This document shows, piece after piece, positions 7,248 through 16,741 of a stretch of DNA of 64,000 nucleotides (its first letter is position 1; each line of letters opens with the position of its first letter). The translations under genes and the position numbers were made by a program. Source of the DNA: Ruminococcus turbiniformis. GTDB taxonomy: Bacteria > Bacillota > Clostridia > Lachnospirales > Lachnospiraceae. The notes beneath the pieces were generated by a model. The model ran no database searches, was not told the origin of the DNA, and worked only from the letters and a program-made list of their open reading frames with translations. The stretch lies in the NCBI RefSeq assembly GCF_020687545.1, contig NZ_JAJEQX010000010.1, positions 1-64,000 of the forward strand, read 5' to 3'.

Positions 7248-8948
7248 TTATTCATTATGAAGAAGCTTGTGTTCCTTTCCTTTCAACAGGCCGTCATACA
7301 GAGTCGCGATAATCGGGTTCTCGTTGGACAGCTTGATCTGAGCCATGCTGTCGATCTTGTAGATTCCTTCCAGTCTGGCCTTCTTCGTCCTCGGCCCGAT
7401 CGGCACAGGCTGTCCGCCTCCGGCGATACATCCTCTCTTGCATGCCATCACTTCCACAAAGTCATAGTGAGCCTCTCCCGCTTTCATCTTATCGAGCAGT
7501 TCTCCCGCGCTGTGAAGTCCGTTCACAACCGCGATCTTCACCTCGCGGTCTCCAAGCTTCACCGTTGCTTCCTTGATGCCGTTCACGCCGCGGATTCCGG
7601 AGAAGCTGATCTCCTCCAGGTCTTCCGCGCGGCTGCTGTTCACAAGACGTCTTAAAACCGCCTCTGTCACGCCTCCGGTCACACCGAATATTGCGCCCGC
7701 TCCGGACGCAAGTCCGAACGGCATGTCAAGGGCCTCAGGCTGCACCTGGGAGAGGTCGATTCCGGCCTCCTGGATCATACGGGTGATCTCGGTTGTCGTG
7801 AGCACATAGTCTACATTTTTCACTCCGTCCGTGTAGTGCTCCGGGCGCTCGATCTCTGCCTTCTTCGCTGTACACGGCATGATCGATACGACAAGCGTTT
7901 TCTTCGGCTCTCTGCCCTCTGCGCGCTCCTTCTCCTCATTGATGCGCGCCTCTTCTTTCAGCACGGCGCCGAACATCTCCTGCGGAGATCGGCATGTGGA
8001 AATGTGGCTTCTGAACTCCGGATACCGGTTCTCGCAGAATTTCACCCATGCCGGACAGCAGGATGTAAAGAGCGGAAGGTTTTCCCCTGACTCAAGGCGT
8101 TCTACCAGCTCTTTCGACTCTTCCATAACTGTCAAGTCCGCGCCGAAATTCGTATCATATACTTCGTCAAATCCGATTCTCCGAAGCGCTGCGACAAGAC
8201 GCCCGAGGGTGTTCTCCCCTTTCTTGATGCCGAACTTGTCTCCCACTGCCACGCGAACCGCCGGTGCGATCTGCGCTACCACGCGGGTGTCCTTATCCGC
8301 CAGAGCCGCCCACACAGGCTCTACATTCTGATGGATACTGATCGCTCCTGTCGGGCACACGGCGCGGCACTGTCCGCATCCCACACAGTCCGTCTCTGCC
8401 AGATCTTTGTTAAAGGCAGGCGTCACCTGCATCTTGGAACCTCTGAACGCGAAGTCAAGGATACCGAGTCCCTGAATCTCATCACACGTTCTCACACAGT
8501 CTCCGCAGAGAATACATTTATTCGGATCGCGGATCACGCAGACCGAAGACAGATCCTTCGGGAGCTGTTTCTTGTTGTTCTCAAAGCGCACGTCCGTGAT
8601 GCCGAGCTGCCTTGAAAGCTTCTGCAGCGTACAGACGCCGTTCTTCGCACATGTCGTACAGTCGCGGCAGTGGGACGCCAGAAGAAGCTCAATGATCATC
8701 TTGCGGTGATGCTGAAGCCTCGGCGTGTTTGTATAAATTACCATCCCGTCTCTTGGCACTTCCGAGCAGGACGCGAATATCTTTCCCCGGTCATCTTCCA
8801 CCACGCACATACGGCAGGCGCCGTAAGTGGACAGTTCTGAGTGATAGCAGAACGTAGGAAGATCGATTCCCGACTTGCGGATTACGGAAAGGACGTTTCT
8901 CTCATTCGTGAAAGTCACTCTTCTGTTGTTTATCGTCATATAACTCAT
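7248..8948 (-). CDS. hydA: [FeFe]-hydrogenase catalytic subunit (NADH-dependent, bifurcating type)
   Basis: This 566-aa subunit makes or consumes H2. A [2Fe-2S] ferredoxin-like domain has C34, C45 and C48. A His/Cys cluster region (HCRDCTTC near 93) and two 4Fe-4S motifs (CILCGDCVRTC near 146, CVGCGQCRAVCP near 189) lead to the H-cluster domain. All three H-cluster signatures are present: TSCCPAWVKFCE (L1), MPCTAKKAEIER (L2) and MACKRGCIAGGGQP (L3). The domain order and the hydB and hydC genes upstream fit a HydABC complex that couples ferredoxin and NADH oxidation to H2. AGGAGG precedes the ATG. It is 12 bases downstream of hydB. Confidence 0.95.
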   Translation of the reverse strand: MSYMTINNRRVTFTNERNVLSVIRKSGIDLPTFCYHSELSTYGACRMCVVEDDRGKIFASCSEVPRDGMVIYTNTPRLQHHRKMIIELLLASHCRDCTTCAKNGVCTLQKLSRQLGITDVRFENNKKQLPKDLSSVCVIRDPNKCILCGDCVRTCDEIQGLGILDFAFRGSKMQVTPAFNKDLAETDCVGCGQCRAVCPTGAISIHQNVEPVWAALADKDTRVVAQIAPAVRVAVGDKFGIKKGENTLGRLVAALRRIGFDEVYDTNFGADLTVMEESKELVERLESGENLPLFTSCCPAWVKFCENRYPEFRSHISTCRSPQEMFGAVLKEEARINEEKERAEGREPKKTLVVSIMPCTAKKAEIERPEHYTDGVKNVDYVLTTTEITRMIQEAGIDLSQVQPEALDMPFGLASGAGAIFGVTGGVTEAVLRRLVNSSRAEDLEEISFSGIRGVNGIKEATVKLGDREVKIAVVNGLHSAGELLDKMKAGEAHYDFVEVMACKRGCIAGGGQPVPIGPRTKKARLEGIYKIDSMAQIKLSNENPIIATLYDGLLKGKEHKLLHNE

Positions 8949-8960
8949 GCTTGTCTCCTC

Positions 8961-10847
8961 CTACCATTCAACATGTATCGCGCCGAACGCGCACGCGCTC
9001 TCGCAGGCGCCGCACTTGATACATCTCTCTGTATCGATCGTAAACGGTTCCTTGATTTTTCCGCTGATTGCATCCGCCGGACAGTTCCTTGCACACTTGG
9101 AACATCCTTTGCACCGCTCCGGACTGATGATATAGCGTTTCATGGAGGAACAGGTGTGAGACGCACATCTCTTGTCCACCACGTGCTCCACATATTCGTC
9201 GCGGAACAGTTTCAGCGTACTCATAACCGGAAGCGCCGCGCTCTTTCCGAGTCCGCACAGCGCGGTCTCAGTGATCGTAGTCGCAAGCTCCTCCAGAAGA
9301 TCCAGGTCTTCCATCTTTCCGTTGCCCGCCACGATCCGCTCGAGGATCTCAAGCATCCGCTTCGTACCCTCGCGGCACGGAACGCACTTTCCGCAGCTTT
9401 CATTCTGCGTGAAGTTCATAAAGAACCGGGCCACTTCCACCATACAGGTGTGGTTGTCCATGACAACAAGTCCGCCGGACCCGATCATGGCGCCCATCTT
9501 CTTAAGAGAATCAAAGTCCAGGCTCACATCAAGGTGCTGATCCGTCAGACATCCGCCGGACGGACCGCCGATCTGCACTGCCTTGAACGCTCCGTCTCCT
9601 TTGATGCCGCCGCCGATGTCATAGATTACCTCTCTCAGCGTCGTTCCCATCGGCACCTCGATCAGTCCGGTATGCTTTACGCTTCCTGTCAGGGCAAACG
9701 CCTTTGTTCCCGGGCTGTTCTCCGGTCCGATATTCTTAAACCACTGCGCCCCTTCCATAATGATCATCGGCACATTGGCAAATGTCTCCACGTTGTTGAG
9801 CACCGTCGGCTTCGCAAAAAGTCCCTGCTCCACCGTTCTCGGCGGCTTGACTCTCGGCATACCGCGGTTTCCTTCGATAGACGCCGTCAGGGCGCTTCCC
9901 TCTCCGCAGACAAACGCTCCTGCGCCCCGGTTGATATGAAGATGGAAGGAAAAATCTGTTCCAAGGATGTTGTCCCCAAGCAGTCCGCATTCCTCAGCCT
10001 GGGCGATGGCAATCTTCAGACGGCTGATCGCAAGCGGGTACTCTGCACGCACGTAGATATATCCTTCTTTTGCGCCCACAGCGTAAGCGCCGATCATCAT
10101 ACCTTCGATCATCTTGTGGGGATCGCCTTCCATGATGCTTCGGTCCATGAAAGCCCCCGGGTCGCCCTCGTCGCCGTTGCAGACAACATAGCGCTCCTTC
10201 TCCTGCTGCCGGGCCACCTGGGACCACTTGTACCCTGTCGGGAATCCGCCGCCCCCGCGCCCTCTTAAGTTGGAATCCGAGATTTCTTTAATCACTTCCT
10301 CAGGTGTCATCTCAAAAAGCACCTTTTCAAGTGCCCGGTATCCTCCGGTGGATATGTACTCACTGATGTGTTCCGCGTCGATATGTCCGCAGTTTTTCAG
10401 CACATTTCTCGTCTGTTTCTTATAAAACGGAATCTCTTCCTGTTTCTTGTACTCGATGCCGTCCTGCTTAAACAGAAGGTGGCGGATGACATCGCCTTTC
10501 TCGATCGTTCTGTGGAAAATCTCATCGCAGTCTTCAAGCTGAACCTTTGTGTAGAGGATTCCCTGAGGTTCAATCCTCATCAGGGGACCCATCTCACAAA
10601 AGCCGTGGCATCCGCTCTTTTTCACGCCGATCTCGCCGTCACCGTGAGCGATCTCGGGTCCGAAATGCACTTCCACATCCGGATTATTCTTCACAAGCTC
10701 ACACATTCTGTCATAGATCTGTCCCGATCCGCCCGCAAGACATCCCGTCCCGGCACAGATAAGGATTCTGCATCTGCTGTTCTCAATCTTTGCCCTGGAA
10801 GCTTCGCGGACCGCTCCGAGAGCTTCTCTGTTTTCTATTCTCTCCAT
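8961..10847 (-). CDS. hydB: HydB, NuoF-like NADH/FMN subunit of the bifurcating hydrogenase
   Basis: This 628-aa protein has an N-terminal thioredoxin-like [2Fe-2S] domain (CAGTGCLAGGS near residue 32, SGCHGFCEMGP near 78). The NuoF core follows with the FMN/NADH motifs GRGGGGFPTGYKW (about 194) and NGDEGDPGAFMDRS (about 223). A 4Fe-4S motif ESCGKCVPCREG lies near 475, and two C-terminal ferredoxin clusters are CKGCSKCARNCP and CIKCGACESACAFGAI. It carries electrons between NADH, ferredoxin and HydA in the cytosol. The gene is 7 bases after hydC and 12 before hydA, in one operon. Confidence 0.95.
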   Translation of the reverse strand: MERIENREALGAVREASRAKIENSRCRILICAGTGCLAGGSGQIYDRMCELVKNNPDVEVHFGPEIAHGDGEIGVKKSGCHGFCEMGPLMRIEPQGILYTKVQLEDCDEIFHRTIEKGDVIRHLLFKQDGIEYKKQEEIPFYKKQTRNVLKNCGHIDAEHISEYISTGGYRALEKVLFEMTPEEVIKEISDSNLRGRGGGGFPTGYKWSQVARQQEKERYVVCNGDEGDPGAFMDRSIMEGDPHKMIEGMMIGAYAVGAKEGYIYVRAEYPLAISRLKIAIAQAEECGLLGDNILGTDFSFHLHINRGAGAFVCGEGSALTASIEGNRGMPRVKPPRTVEQGLFAKPTVLNNVETFANVPMIIMEGAQWFKNIGPENSPGTKAFALTGSVKHTGLIEVPMGTTLREVIYDIGGGIKGDGAFKAVQIGGPSGGCLTDQHLDVSLDFDSLKKMGAMIGSGGLVVMDNHTCMVEVARFFMNFTQNESCGKCVPCREGTKRMLEILERIVAGNGKMEDLDLLEELATTITETALCGLGKSAALPVMSTLKLFRDEYVEHVVDKRCASHTCSSMKRYIISPERCKGCSKCARNCPADAISGKIKEPFTIDTERCIKCGACESACAFGAIHVEW

Positions 10848-10854
10848 ACCGTCT

Positions 10855-11328
10855 TTAAGCTCCTCTCAACTCACGAATCAGTTCTGCCGCCGCATCCGGT
10901 GTCATGGCGGGGTATACTTTATCATTCACTGTCAGTACCGGCGCAAGTCCGCACGCACCGAGACAGGACACTGTCTCAAGTGTGAACATCATATCGTCCG
11001 TCGTCGCCTTCTCGTGAGAGAGTCCCAGCTCACTGTAAAGCCTCTCAAGAATCGGAATGGACTTGCGCACATGACAGGCTGTTCCGTCACAGACTTTAAT
11101 AATATATTTCCCTTTTGGCTCGAAGGAAAAGTTTTCATAAAACGTTGCCACACTGTAGGCTTTTGCCTCATTGATCCCCAGCTTTTCCGCCACATAACTT
11201 AAAAGTTCGGGCGGCAGGTACCGGTATTCACTCTGAATGTCCTGGATGATCGGAATCAGCGCAGCCTGCTGCTTGCCGTGTTCCGCAATGATCTCGTCTG
11301 CCTTGTCATAGTAGGACTGTTCTAACAT
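10855..11328 (-). CDS. hydC: HydC, NuoE-like [2Fe-2S] subunit
   Basis: This 157-aa protein has the thioredoxin-like NuoE fold. The four cluster ligands are in CDGTACHVRKS (about residue 83) and SCLGACGLAPVL (about 124). The helical N-terminus (QQAALIPIIQDIQSEYRYLP) is typical. It is the first gene of hydCBA and works with HydB at the NADH site. The start has GGAGG 5-6 bases upstream. Confidence 0.95.
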   Translation of the reverse strand: MLEQSYYDKADEIIAEHGKQQAALIPIIQDIQSEYRYLPPELLSYVAEKLGINEAKAYSVATFYENFSFEPKGKYIIKVCDGTACHVRKSIPILERLYSELGLSHEKATTDDMMFTLETVSCLGACGLAPVLTVNDKVYPAMTPDAAAELIRELRGA

Positions 11329-11386
11329 GTGTTACCTCCTTATATCTGTTTGTATAATATCGATAAAAAAATATCAATCACATACC

Positions 11387-11415
11387 ATTATATGTGGAAA
11401 CTGCATCATTATCAA
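11387..11415 (-). promoter_or_regulatory. Sigma-A promoter of hydCBA
   Basis: The minus strand carries TTGATA (11410-11415), a 17-base spacer and TATAAT (11387-11392). It lies about 60 bases upstream of hydC and points into it. Further TATTAT-like sequences closer to the gene could be secondary promoters. Confidence 0.6.
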
Positions 11416-11440
11416 TAGATAAAATGTTAACAAGGCAAGA

Positions 11441-11498
11441 AAAAGCTACGGTTCACATACTGATATGAATCATTTTTCATATCAGCGTGAACCGCAGC
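11441..11498 (-). terminator. Intrinsic terminator after the FHA gene
   Basis: GCTACGGTTCAC (11445-11456) pairs with GTGAACCGCAGC (11487-11498) with one mismatch, and TGATATGAA/TTCATATCA extends the stem. On the minus strand it is followed by TTTTTCTT, as expected for the end of the 11574-12158 transcript. Confidence 0.85.
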
Positions 11499-11573
11499 CT
11501 TTAAAGTCCGGCAAAATCTTCGCGTTTCTTCACATTTCGTACCGGCACACCGGTATCAGCATTGCCGGCGTCT

Positions 11574-12158
11574 CTATTCACTTTCCCTTAAAATACGCTG
11601 TATCTCAAGCCTCGTCTCACCAATCCCGATAATATCGTCTCTCTGAATGACAATGGGGCGGTCGATCCGCTCTCCGTTTAAGAATGTCCCGTTTCTGGAA
11701 TTTTCATCTCTCAGATACAGCTTGTCGTTCTTATGTACAATTGAGCAGTGTATCTTGGAAACTCTTCCGTCCCCGAGAATCGGCAGATATTTTTCAAACG
11801 CACTGCCGTCCTTCCCTCTTCCGATTCCTACCGTGTCATAGAAAGTAAAGCTGTACTTATCCCAGCTGTCGATATCTTCCATAATAATCTTCCACTGCCG
11901 TCTCTTCTTCCGTCCGGCGCGCCTGTCGTGCTCTTCCGGATACTCATCTCTTACGCGCCGTCCTCTCGGCTCAGGCTCATCATAGCCGCTGTCATAGTCA
12001 TAACCATCGTCCTGCCCGTAGCCGCCTGCTCTGCCATGCCGGCCTCCGACTGCAGCTCTGGCTGTTATCATCTTATTTTTCTTTATACTTCTGAAGGATA
12101 CCATCAACATAAGAGCGCTTCCGGCAATCAGAAAAAACATCACGATCCAGTACCACAT
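11574..12158 (-). CDS. Membrane-anchored FHA-domain protein
   Basis: This 194-aa protein starts with one membrane helix (about residues 3-24). A charged, Gly/Tyr/Asp-rich linker follows (about 35-85). The C-terminal forkhead-associated domain contains GDGRVSKIHCSIVHKNDKLYLRD and SRNGTFLNGERI, the phosphothreonine-binding loops. FHA domains bind phosphothreonine on partner proteins, usually with Ser/Thr kinases such as PknB. No kinase or phosphatase gene is adjacent, so the partner is unknown. It appears to be a single-gene transcript with its own terminator. Confidence 0.85.
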   Translation of the reverse strand: MWYWIVMFFLIAGSALMLMVSFRSIKKNKMITARAAVGGRHGRAGGYGQDDGYDYDSGYDEPEPRGRRVRDEYPEEHDRRAGRKKRRQWKIIMEDIDSWDKYSFTFYDTVGIGRGKDGSAFEKYLPILGDGRVSKIHCSIVHKNDKLYLRDENSRNGTFLNGERIDRPIVIQRDDIIGIGETRLEIQRILRESE

Positions 12159-12267
12159 ATCGCAAACACTCCTTCGAGTTTTAATAGTACTATAATTTTA
12201 GCATATGAGCAAGGAAAAATGTAGGATTTTGTCGATATCCGCTCAGCCCGGAAATCAGTCTCCCCGG

Positions 12268-13407
12268 TCAGTCCCCTGTCTCTTGTTCAAACCGCACAGC
12301 CTGATTTCGTCCGTTCCTCTTCGCCTCATAAAGCGCCTTATCCGCCTCATGAAGCAGCATCCTGAACTCCGTGTCATTTTGCATTACGCCCGAAGAATAC
12401 CCGACACTGACCGAAAGGTACCGTCCCGGAACTGCCGACTCAATCTGCTGCGCTTCAATATACCTGCATATTCTCTCCGCCGCAGAATCCACCTGGTCAG
12501 CGGTCTTATTGAGTTCTATGCACAGAAATTCCTCTCCGCCGAAACGAAAGACAATCCCTCCGATCTCCTGCAGGGCATCCGCGATTTTTTTCAGGCATTC
12601 ATCCCCTTTCACATGACCGAACGCGTCATTGTACTGTTTAAAATAGTCGATATCCGTAATAAAAACCGATACCTGCCCTTCTTTCCCTGATTTGAAAAAG
12701 TTTTCTTTCCACTCATTGAGGTAATTCCGGTTCCAGAGTCCCGTAAGGGCGTCATGGTTCGCCATATAACTCAGCTTTTCACTTTGTTCTGTAATCATTC
12801 TGTTTTTCTCTTCTATCTCCAGATGATTCAGAAAATCTCTCCTCATGGAACTCCATCGGTACAGACTGATAAAGGCCGCCACAATTGTCAGTCCCACCGA
12901 ATTTACACAGGATCCGTAAGTGTCCTTAATCCCGTTTAAGTCCATCTGCAAAAGCCCCGCCAGCAGTCCCGCTTCACAGATCAGAAATACAGGGACTGAC
13001 ACTTTGGGACGCATATAAATCAGTCCCGCAACATAGATAGCGCTTGTCATGTAGACGCTTATGTTGTCAGAAACTCTATGGTCGTAAAGAGTCACGCACG
13101 CCGACCAGAACAGAAGCAGGCAGCAAAACGCCGCGTACAGTATCAGCAGCGCCCAGTCTCTGTCCTTTTTTGAAAATGTCCACAGCAGCCCCAACGCAGA
13201 AGCAGCCGCGCATCCTGCCAGCATAATCACATACAGCGTCATATAAATCCTGCTGGATTCGGTTCCCAGACGGAACTCTGTATAATACAGCACATAACCT
13301 ATATTATATATCTGAAAAACCAGGACAAACAGTACGGCTGCCCAAAAATATTTTCCGGTAGCAGCTCTTGCCTTTTTTCTGAACAGCCTCTCCTGTTCAC
13401 TGGTCAT
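12268..13407 (-). CDS. Membrane GGDEF-domain diguanylate cyclase
   Basis: About 379 aa. The N-terminal half has roughly six hydrophobic helices (first near residues 16-38), then a short coiled linker (EIEEKNRMITEQSEKLSYM) and a GGDEF domain opening with MANHDALTGLWNRNYL. The active-site loop is RFGGEEFLCIE, so the GGEEF signature is intact and c-di-GMP synthesis is plausible. The RxxD product-inhibition site is absent before the loop. The start chosen is the ATG at 13405-13407 behind AGGAG; an upstream reading to 13509 has poor signals. It is a single gene, divergent from the DUF1015 gene. Confidence 0.87.
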   Translation of the reverse strand: MTSEQERLFRKKARAATGKYFWAAVLFVLVFQIYNIGYVLYYTEFRLGTESSRIYMTLYVIMLAGCAAASALGLLWTFSKKDRDWALLILYAAFCCLLLFWSACVTLYDHRVSDNISVYMTSAIYVAGLIYMRPKVSVPVFLICEAGLLAGLLQMDLNGIKDTYGSCVNSVGLTIVAAFISLYRWSSMRRDFLNHLEIEEKNRMITEQSEKLSYMANHDALTGLWNRNYLNEWKENFFKSGKEGQVSVFITDIDYFKQYNDAFGHVKGDECLKKIADALQEIGGIVFRFGGEEFLCIELNKTADQVDSAAERICRYIEAQQIESAVPGRYLSVSVGYSSGVMQNDTEFRMLLHEADKALYEAKRNGRNQAVRFEQETGD

Positions 13408-13637
13408 GACAAGCTCCTTTGTGTTAAATATCATCGTATAGTCTCTCTTCCTTCCAATTTTTTCCATTGTATTACAAAATCTCCATATCATCAACAAAAT
13501 TGTACCCATCCGCCCCTGCCGGAAGAAAATCTGCTGAAAAAGCGCCGCACCTGTGCTAAAATGAATCTGTTATCTTTTGTCAAAGCCCCGCAAAGCACAG
13601 CGGGACATCAAATCCGCCAAATAAAAGGAGAGTTCAA

Positions 13638-14873
13638 ATGAGTATTATCCGACCATTTCGGGGAATCCGCCCGGCCGAAAGGCTTGCTTCTTCCATCGCG
13701 GCACTCCCCTATGACGTATACAGCAGCAGCGAAGCAAGAGAGATCGTCCGCGCGAATCCGATGTCATTTCTGAAAATCGACCGTGCTGAGACGCTTCTCC
13801 CCGAGGGGACCGATCTCTACTCTTCCGCCGTTTATGAAACCGCCCGCGACACATTAAACTCCATGATTGAAGACGGATCTTTTGTCCAGGATGAAACGGA
13901 TTGTTACTATATATATGCGCTCACTATGAACGGCAGGACTCAGACCGGACTCGTCGGCTGCGCTTCCATCGACGACTACACAGGCGGCGTTATTTTGAAA
14001 CACGAGAACACGCTGGCCGCCAAAGAGGAGGACCGGGTCCGGCATGTGGATACATGCAGCGCACAGACCGGCCCGATCTTTCTCACGTACAGACCGAAAG
14101 AACAGCTCCGCGAAATTATCCGAAAAGAGTCATCCGGCACACCGCTGTATGATTTTGTCAGCGACGACGGCATCACACACAGAGTTTGGAAAATAGACAG
14201 TCCTTCTGTTATTGAGAATATTTCCCGTCTTTTTTCAGAGATTCCCCATCTGTACATCGCGGACGGACACCACAGGGCAGCCTCCGCCGTCAGAGTCGGA
14301 CTCAAGAGAAGAGCCGCAGATCCGGGCTTTACCGGCAATGAAGAGTACAATTTCTTTCTCAGTGTGCTGTTTCCCTCCGACGAGCTGAAAATCTTCGACT
14401 ACAACCGTGTAGTTACAGACAGGAACGGGTGTACAATTGACGAATTTCCTGATAAGATAGGGGATGGATTTGAAGTAACCGAAATCGGGCCGTCGCCCTT
14501 CCGTCCGGAGAAAAAGGGCGAATTCGGCATGTACGCCGGGGGCACATGGTACCGCCTCCGAAACCTTTTAAAGACGCCGGACGATGATCCTGTAAGAAAT
14601 CTGGACGTATCTGTTCTGCAGGAACACATTCTCGCCCCTGTCTTCGGGATCACAAACCCGAAAACCGATCCCCGCATCCGGTTTATCGGAGGTATCAGGG
14701 GACTTGACGCCCTTAAGGAAACCGCAGACGCATCAGACGGGATCGCGTTTTCCATGTATCCCACCTCAATGGAGGAGCTGCTTGCGGTCGCGGATGCAGG
14801 ACTGCTTATGCCGCCGAAATCGACCTGGTTTGAGCCGAAACTGCGGAGCGGGCTTTTTATTCACAGGTTCTGA
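13638..14873 (+). CDS. DUF1015 family protein
   Basis: This 411-aa cytosolic protein carries the family hallmarks: an N-terminal PFRGIRP...ALPYDVYSS segment, a central HENTLAAKEEDRVRH segment and YIADGHHRAASA (about residue 213). The DGHHR motif resembles the nucleotide-binding motif of the ParB/sulfiredoxin-like fold (inference). The biochemical role is unassigned. From memory, relatives often sit near serine biosynthesis genes in Clostridia; that context is absent here. AAAAGGAGAG lies just upstream of the ATG. The next gene, map, starts about 90 bases later on the same strand. Confidence 0.82.
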   Translation: MSIIRPFRGIRPAERLASSIAALPYDVYSSSEAREIVRANPMSFLKIDRAETLLPEGTDLYSSAVYETARDTLNSMIEDGSFVQDETDCYYIYALTMNGRTQTGLVGCASIDDYTGGVILKHENTLAAKEEDRVRHVDTCSAQTGPIFLTYRPKEQLREIIRKESSGTPLYDFVSDDGITHRVWKIDSPSVIENISRLFSEIPHLYIADGHHRAASAVRVGLKRRAADPGFTGNEEYNFFLSVLFPSDELKIFDYNRVVTDRNGCTIDEFPDKIGDGFEVTEIGPSPFRPEKKGEFGMYAGGTWYRLRNLLKTPDDDPVRNLDVSVLQEHILAPVFGITNPKTDPRIRFIGGIRGLDALKETADASDGIAFSMYPTSMEELLAVADAGLLMPPKSTWFEPKLRSGLFIHRF

Positions 14874-14963
14874 AATCCGCTGTTTTCCGAGACATTCCCT
14901 GTGATTAACGCCCGGAATATATCGGTTATTTGAAGTATATTAATTTTAGAGGAGATGTAATTC

Positions 14964-15827
14964 ATGGAAAGAAATGACCTTTGCTGGTGCGGCAGTGGAA
15001 AAAAATACAAAAAATGCCACATGCCCATCGAGGAGAAAATGCTTCTGCACGCCGAGAAAGGCGAGATCGTCCCGACCCGCAAGCTTTTGAAGACGCCGGA
15101 GCAGATTGAAAAAATCAAAGTGAGCGCAGCGCTCAACACAGCGGTACTGGACGAAGTGGCAAAACACATCCGCATCGGTATGAGCACAGCGGAGATCGAC
15201 GAGATCGTCTACCGCTATACAACAGAGCACGGCGGAATCCCCGCCCCCCTTGATTATCAGGGATTCCCAAAGAGCGTGTGCACGTCCCTCAACAATGAGA
15301 TCTGCCACGGTATTCCGGATGAAAATATCATTCTCGAAGAGGGAGACATCATCAACGTCGATGTATCTACCATCGTGGACGGGTATTTCTCCGATGCATC
15401 CCGCATGTTCAAGATGGGAAAAGTTTCCGACCGCGCCGAGCGCCTGATCCGCGTGACAGAAGAGTGCGTGGAGCGGGGACTCGCAGCCGCAAAACCCTGG
15501 GGACATCTGGGCGATATCGCTGACGCCATCAACAGCCACGCCCGCGCAAACGGCTACTCCGTTGTGGAAGAGATCGGCGGACACGGCATCGGCCTTGCAT
15601 TCCATGAAGATCCCTTCGTCAGCTACGTGACCCCCAAAGGAAGCGAGATGCTTCTTGTCCCGGGCATGATGTTCACCATCGAACCGATGATCAATGAGGG
15701 AAGCCCTGACTTCTTTGTGGATGAAGACAACGGGTGGACCGTGTACACGATCGATGATGGTCTTTCCGCGCAGATCGAGTATATGGTTCTGGTGAAAGAA
15801 GATGGGATTGAGGTGCTGACGAAATAA
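14964..15827 (+). CDS. map: Methionine aminopeptidase type I with SEC-C zinc motif
   Basis: This 287-aa cytosolic metalloenzyme removes the N-terminal Met from new proteins. It starts with a SEC-C-type zinc motif (CWCGSGKKYKKCH, residues 7-19) that is also seen in longer clostridial MetAPs. The pita-bread fold shows the metal ligands in INVDVSTIVDGYFSDASRMF (two Asp), GHGIGLAFHEDP (His), MFTIEPMI (Glu) and the final Glu in SAQIEYMVLV. All five ligands are visible. It follows DUF1015 and precedes a bidirectional terminator. Confidence 0.95.
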   Translation: MERNDLCWCGSGKKYKKCHMPIEEKMLLHAEKGEIVPTRKLLKTPEQIEKIKVSAALNTAVLDEVAKHIRIGMSTAEIDEIVYRYTTEHGGIPAPLDYQGFPKSVCTSLNNEICHGIPDENIILEEGDIINVDVSTIVDGYFSDASRMFKMGKVSDRAERLIRVTEECVERGLAAAKPWGHLGDIADAINSHARANGYSVVEEIGGHGIGLAFHEDPFVSYVTPKGSEMLLVPGMMFTIEPMINEGSPDFFVDEDNGWTVYTIDDGLSAQIEYMVLVKEDGIEVLTK

Positions 15828-15962
15828 CGCGGTTGAAAAGCGGGCACTGAGGCGCCAGGCAACGCTTCGATATAAAGTGTGAGCGAGGAGTATAATTGAG
15901 CCATAACTCAAATATCGGAATGCAGCTTATCTCTGCTGCAAAATCAAAATATTGTAAAAAAT

Positions 15963-16028
15963 AAGACGGTCTTTATTGACACCAGCAGTCATATCAACTG
16001 CTGTTATTTATCAATAAAGGGCCGTCTT
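15963..16028. terminator. Bidirectional intrinsic terminator
   Basis: AAGACGG and TTTATTGA pair with TCAATAAA and CCGTCTT, with an inner AGCAGT/ACTGCT stem. A- and T-rich flanks on both sides fit the end of map from the left and of the Rpn remnant from the right. Confidence 0.85.
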
Positions 16029-16055
16029 CTTTTCTTATATCTTTCTATTTCTGCG

Positions 16056-16098
16056 GATTTACCAGACAGACACACCTCTGTTTGGATAAAGCCCAGCG
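16056..16098. repeat. 43-bp diverged direct repeat, copy 1
   Basis: This block matches 16663-16705 over 43 bases with eight differences, all transitions by my count. It covers the 3' tail of the Rpn-type remnant (minus-strand reading AGLYPNRGVSVW). Confidence 0.75.
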
Positions 16099-16417
16099 TG
16101 GGAGTGGGGATCCCGCAGGCTTTCCTCCATCCCTTTTTGGATTCCTTTCTCAATTCCCTTCTCGATGCCCTCCCGGAGGCCTTCCTCTCTGCCCTCGTTC
16201 CAGGCAGCTTCTCGCTCCTGCATCATATGACGTTCCTGATTATATTCAAAAATACTCATTTCCTTCGCCTCCGCTCTGTGTTTCTCCAGAAATTCTTTCA
16301 GGATTCCTTCGCTGAGACATTCCCTGATGGCGAGCTCCACGGCTTCCTCCAGTTCCATCGTCTTTGTATACTCCCGGATCTCTTCCGTCCGAATTTGCGG
16401 TTGCGTTTTGCCATATG
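16059..16417 (-). pseudogene. Internally deleted Rpn-type (PD-(D/E)XK nuclease/transposase) gene
   Basis: An ATG at 16415-16417 behind AGAGGAGG reads MAKRNRKFGRK. In another frame the sequence then gives the C-terminus typical of Rpn/PDDEXK-type proteins: RTEEIREYTKTMELEEAVELAI, LSEGILKEFLEKHRAEAKEMS, then the charged repeat EGREEGLREGIEKGIEKGIQKG. The central nuclease domain is missing. The C-terminal 99 codons stay open. These proteins are abundant mobile-type genes in Lachnospiraceae; this copy is dead. The final codons fall inside the 43-bp repeat. Confidence 0.65.
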
Positions 16418-16662
16418 ACAGCCTCCTCTTTGATTAATGGTGCAGAAGAGACTGTTTCGTTCAACTGATCAACTGATCCTTCCGAAAAATCTCTCTGCTG
16501 TGTTGAATGGGAATGAAAGCATTGAGATTTTCCTGAATGTGATTAGAATTTCTGAAATGGCATCGTACATCGTGCATTCTTAGAATAAAAACATGCTGGA
16601 AATGGTTAATGCTTTGTGTGTATCATAACATACACGGGCGGGAGATGCCAGTGGTAACTTGT

Positions 16663-16705
16663 GATTTGCCGGACGGACACGTTTCTGTTCGGATGAAGCC
16701 CAGCG
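16663..16705. repeat. 43-bp diverged direct repeat, copy 2
   Basis: This is the second copy of the block at 16056-16098. On the minus strand it would read AGLHPNRNVSVR, so it is probably the surviving tail of a second Rpn-type gene. Nothing else recognisable lies in 16465-16741. Confidence 0.7.
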
Positions 16706-16741
16706 AGCAGCGAGACAGGGGATTCCGGAGCGGATTTTACT

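Noticed and set aside
8841-10268. 475-codon open frame opposite hydB
   Set aside because: It is rich in Arg/His/Ser without family motifs, and the minus strand encodes a clear HydB.
14946-15911. 321-codon open frame opposite map
   Set aside because: It is antisense to methionine aminopeptidase, which has all metal ligands. No independent signal supports it.
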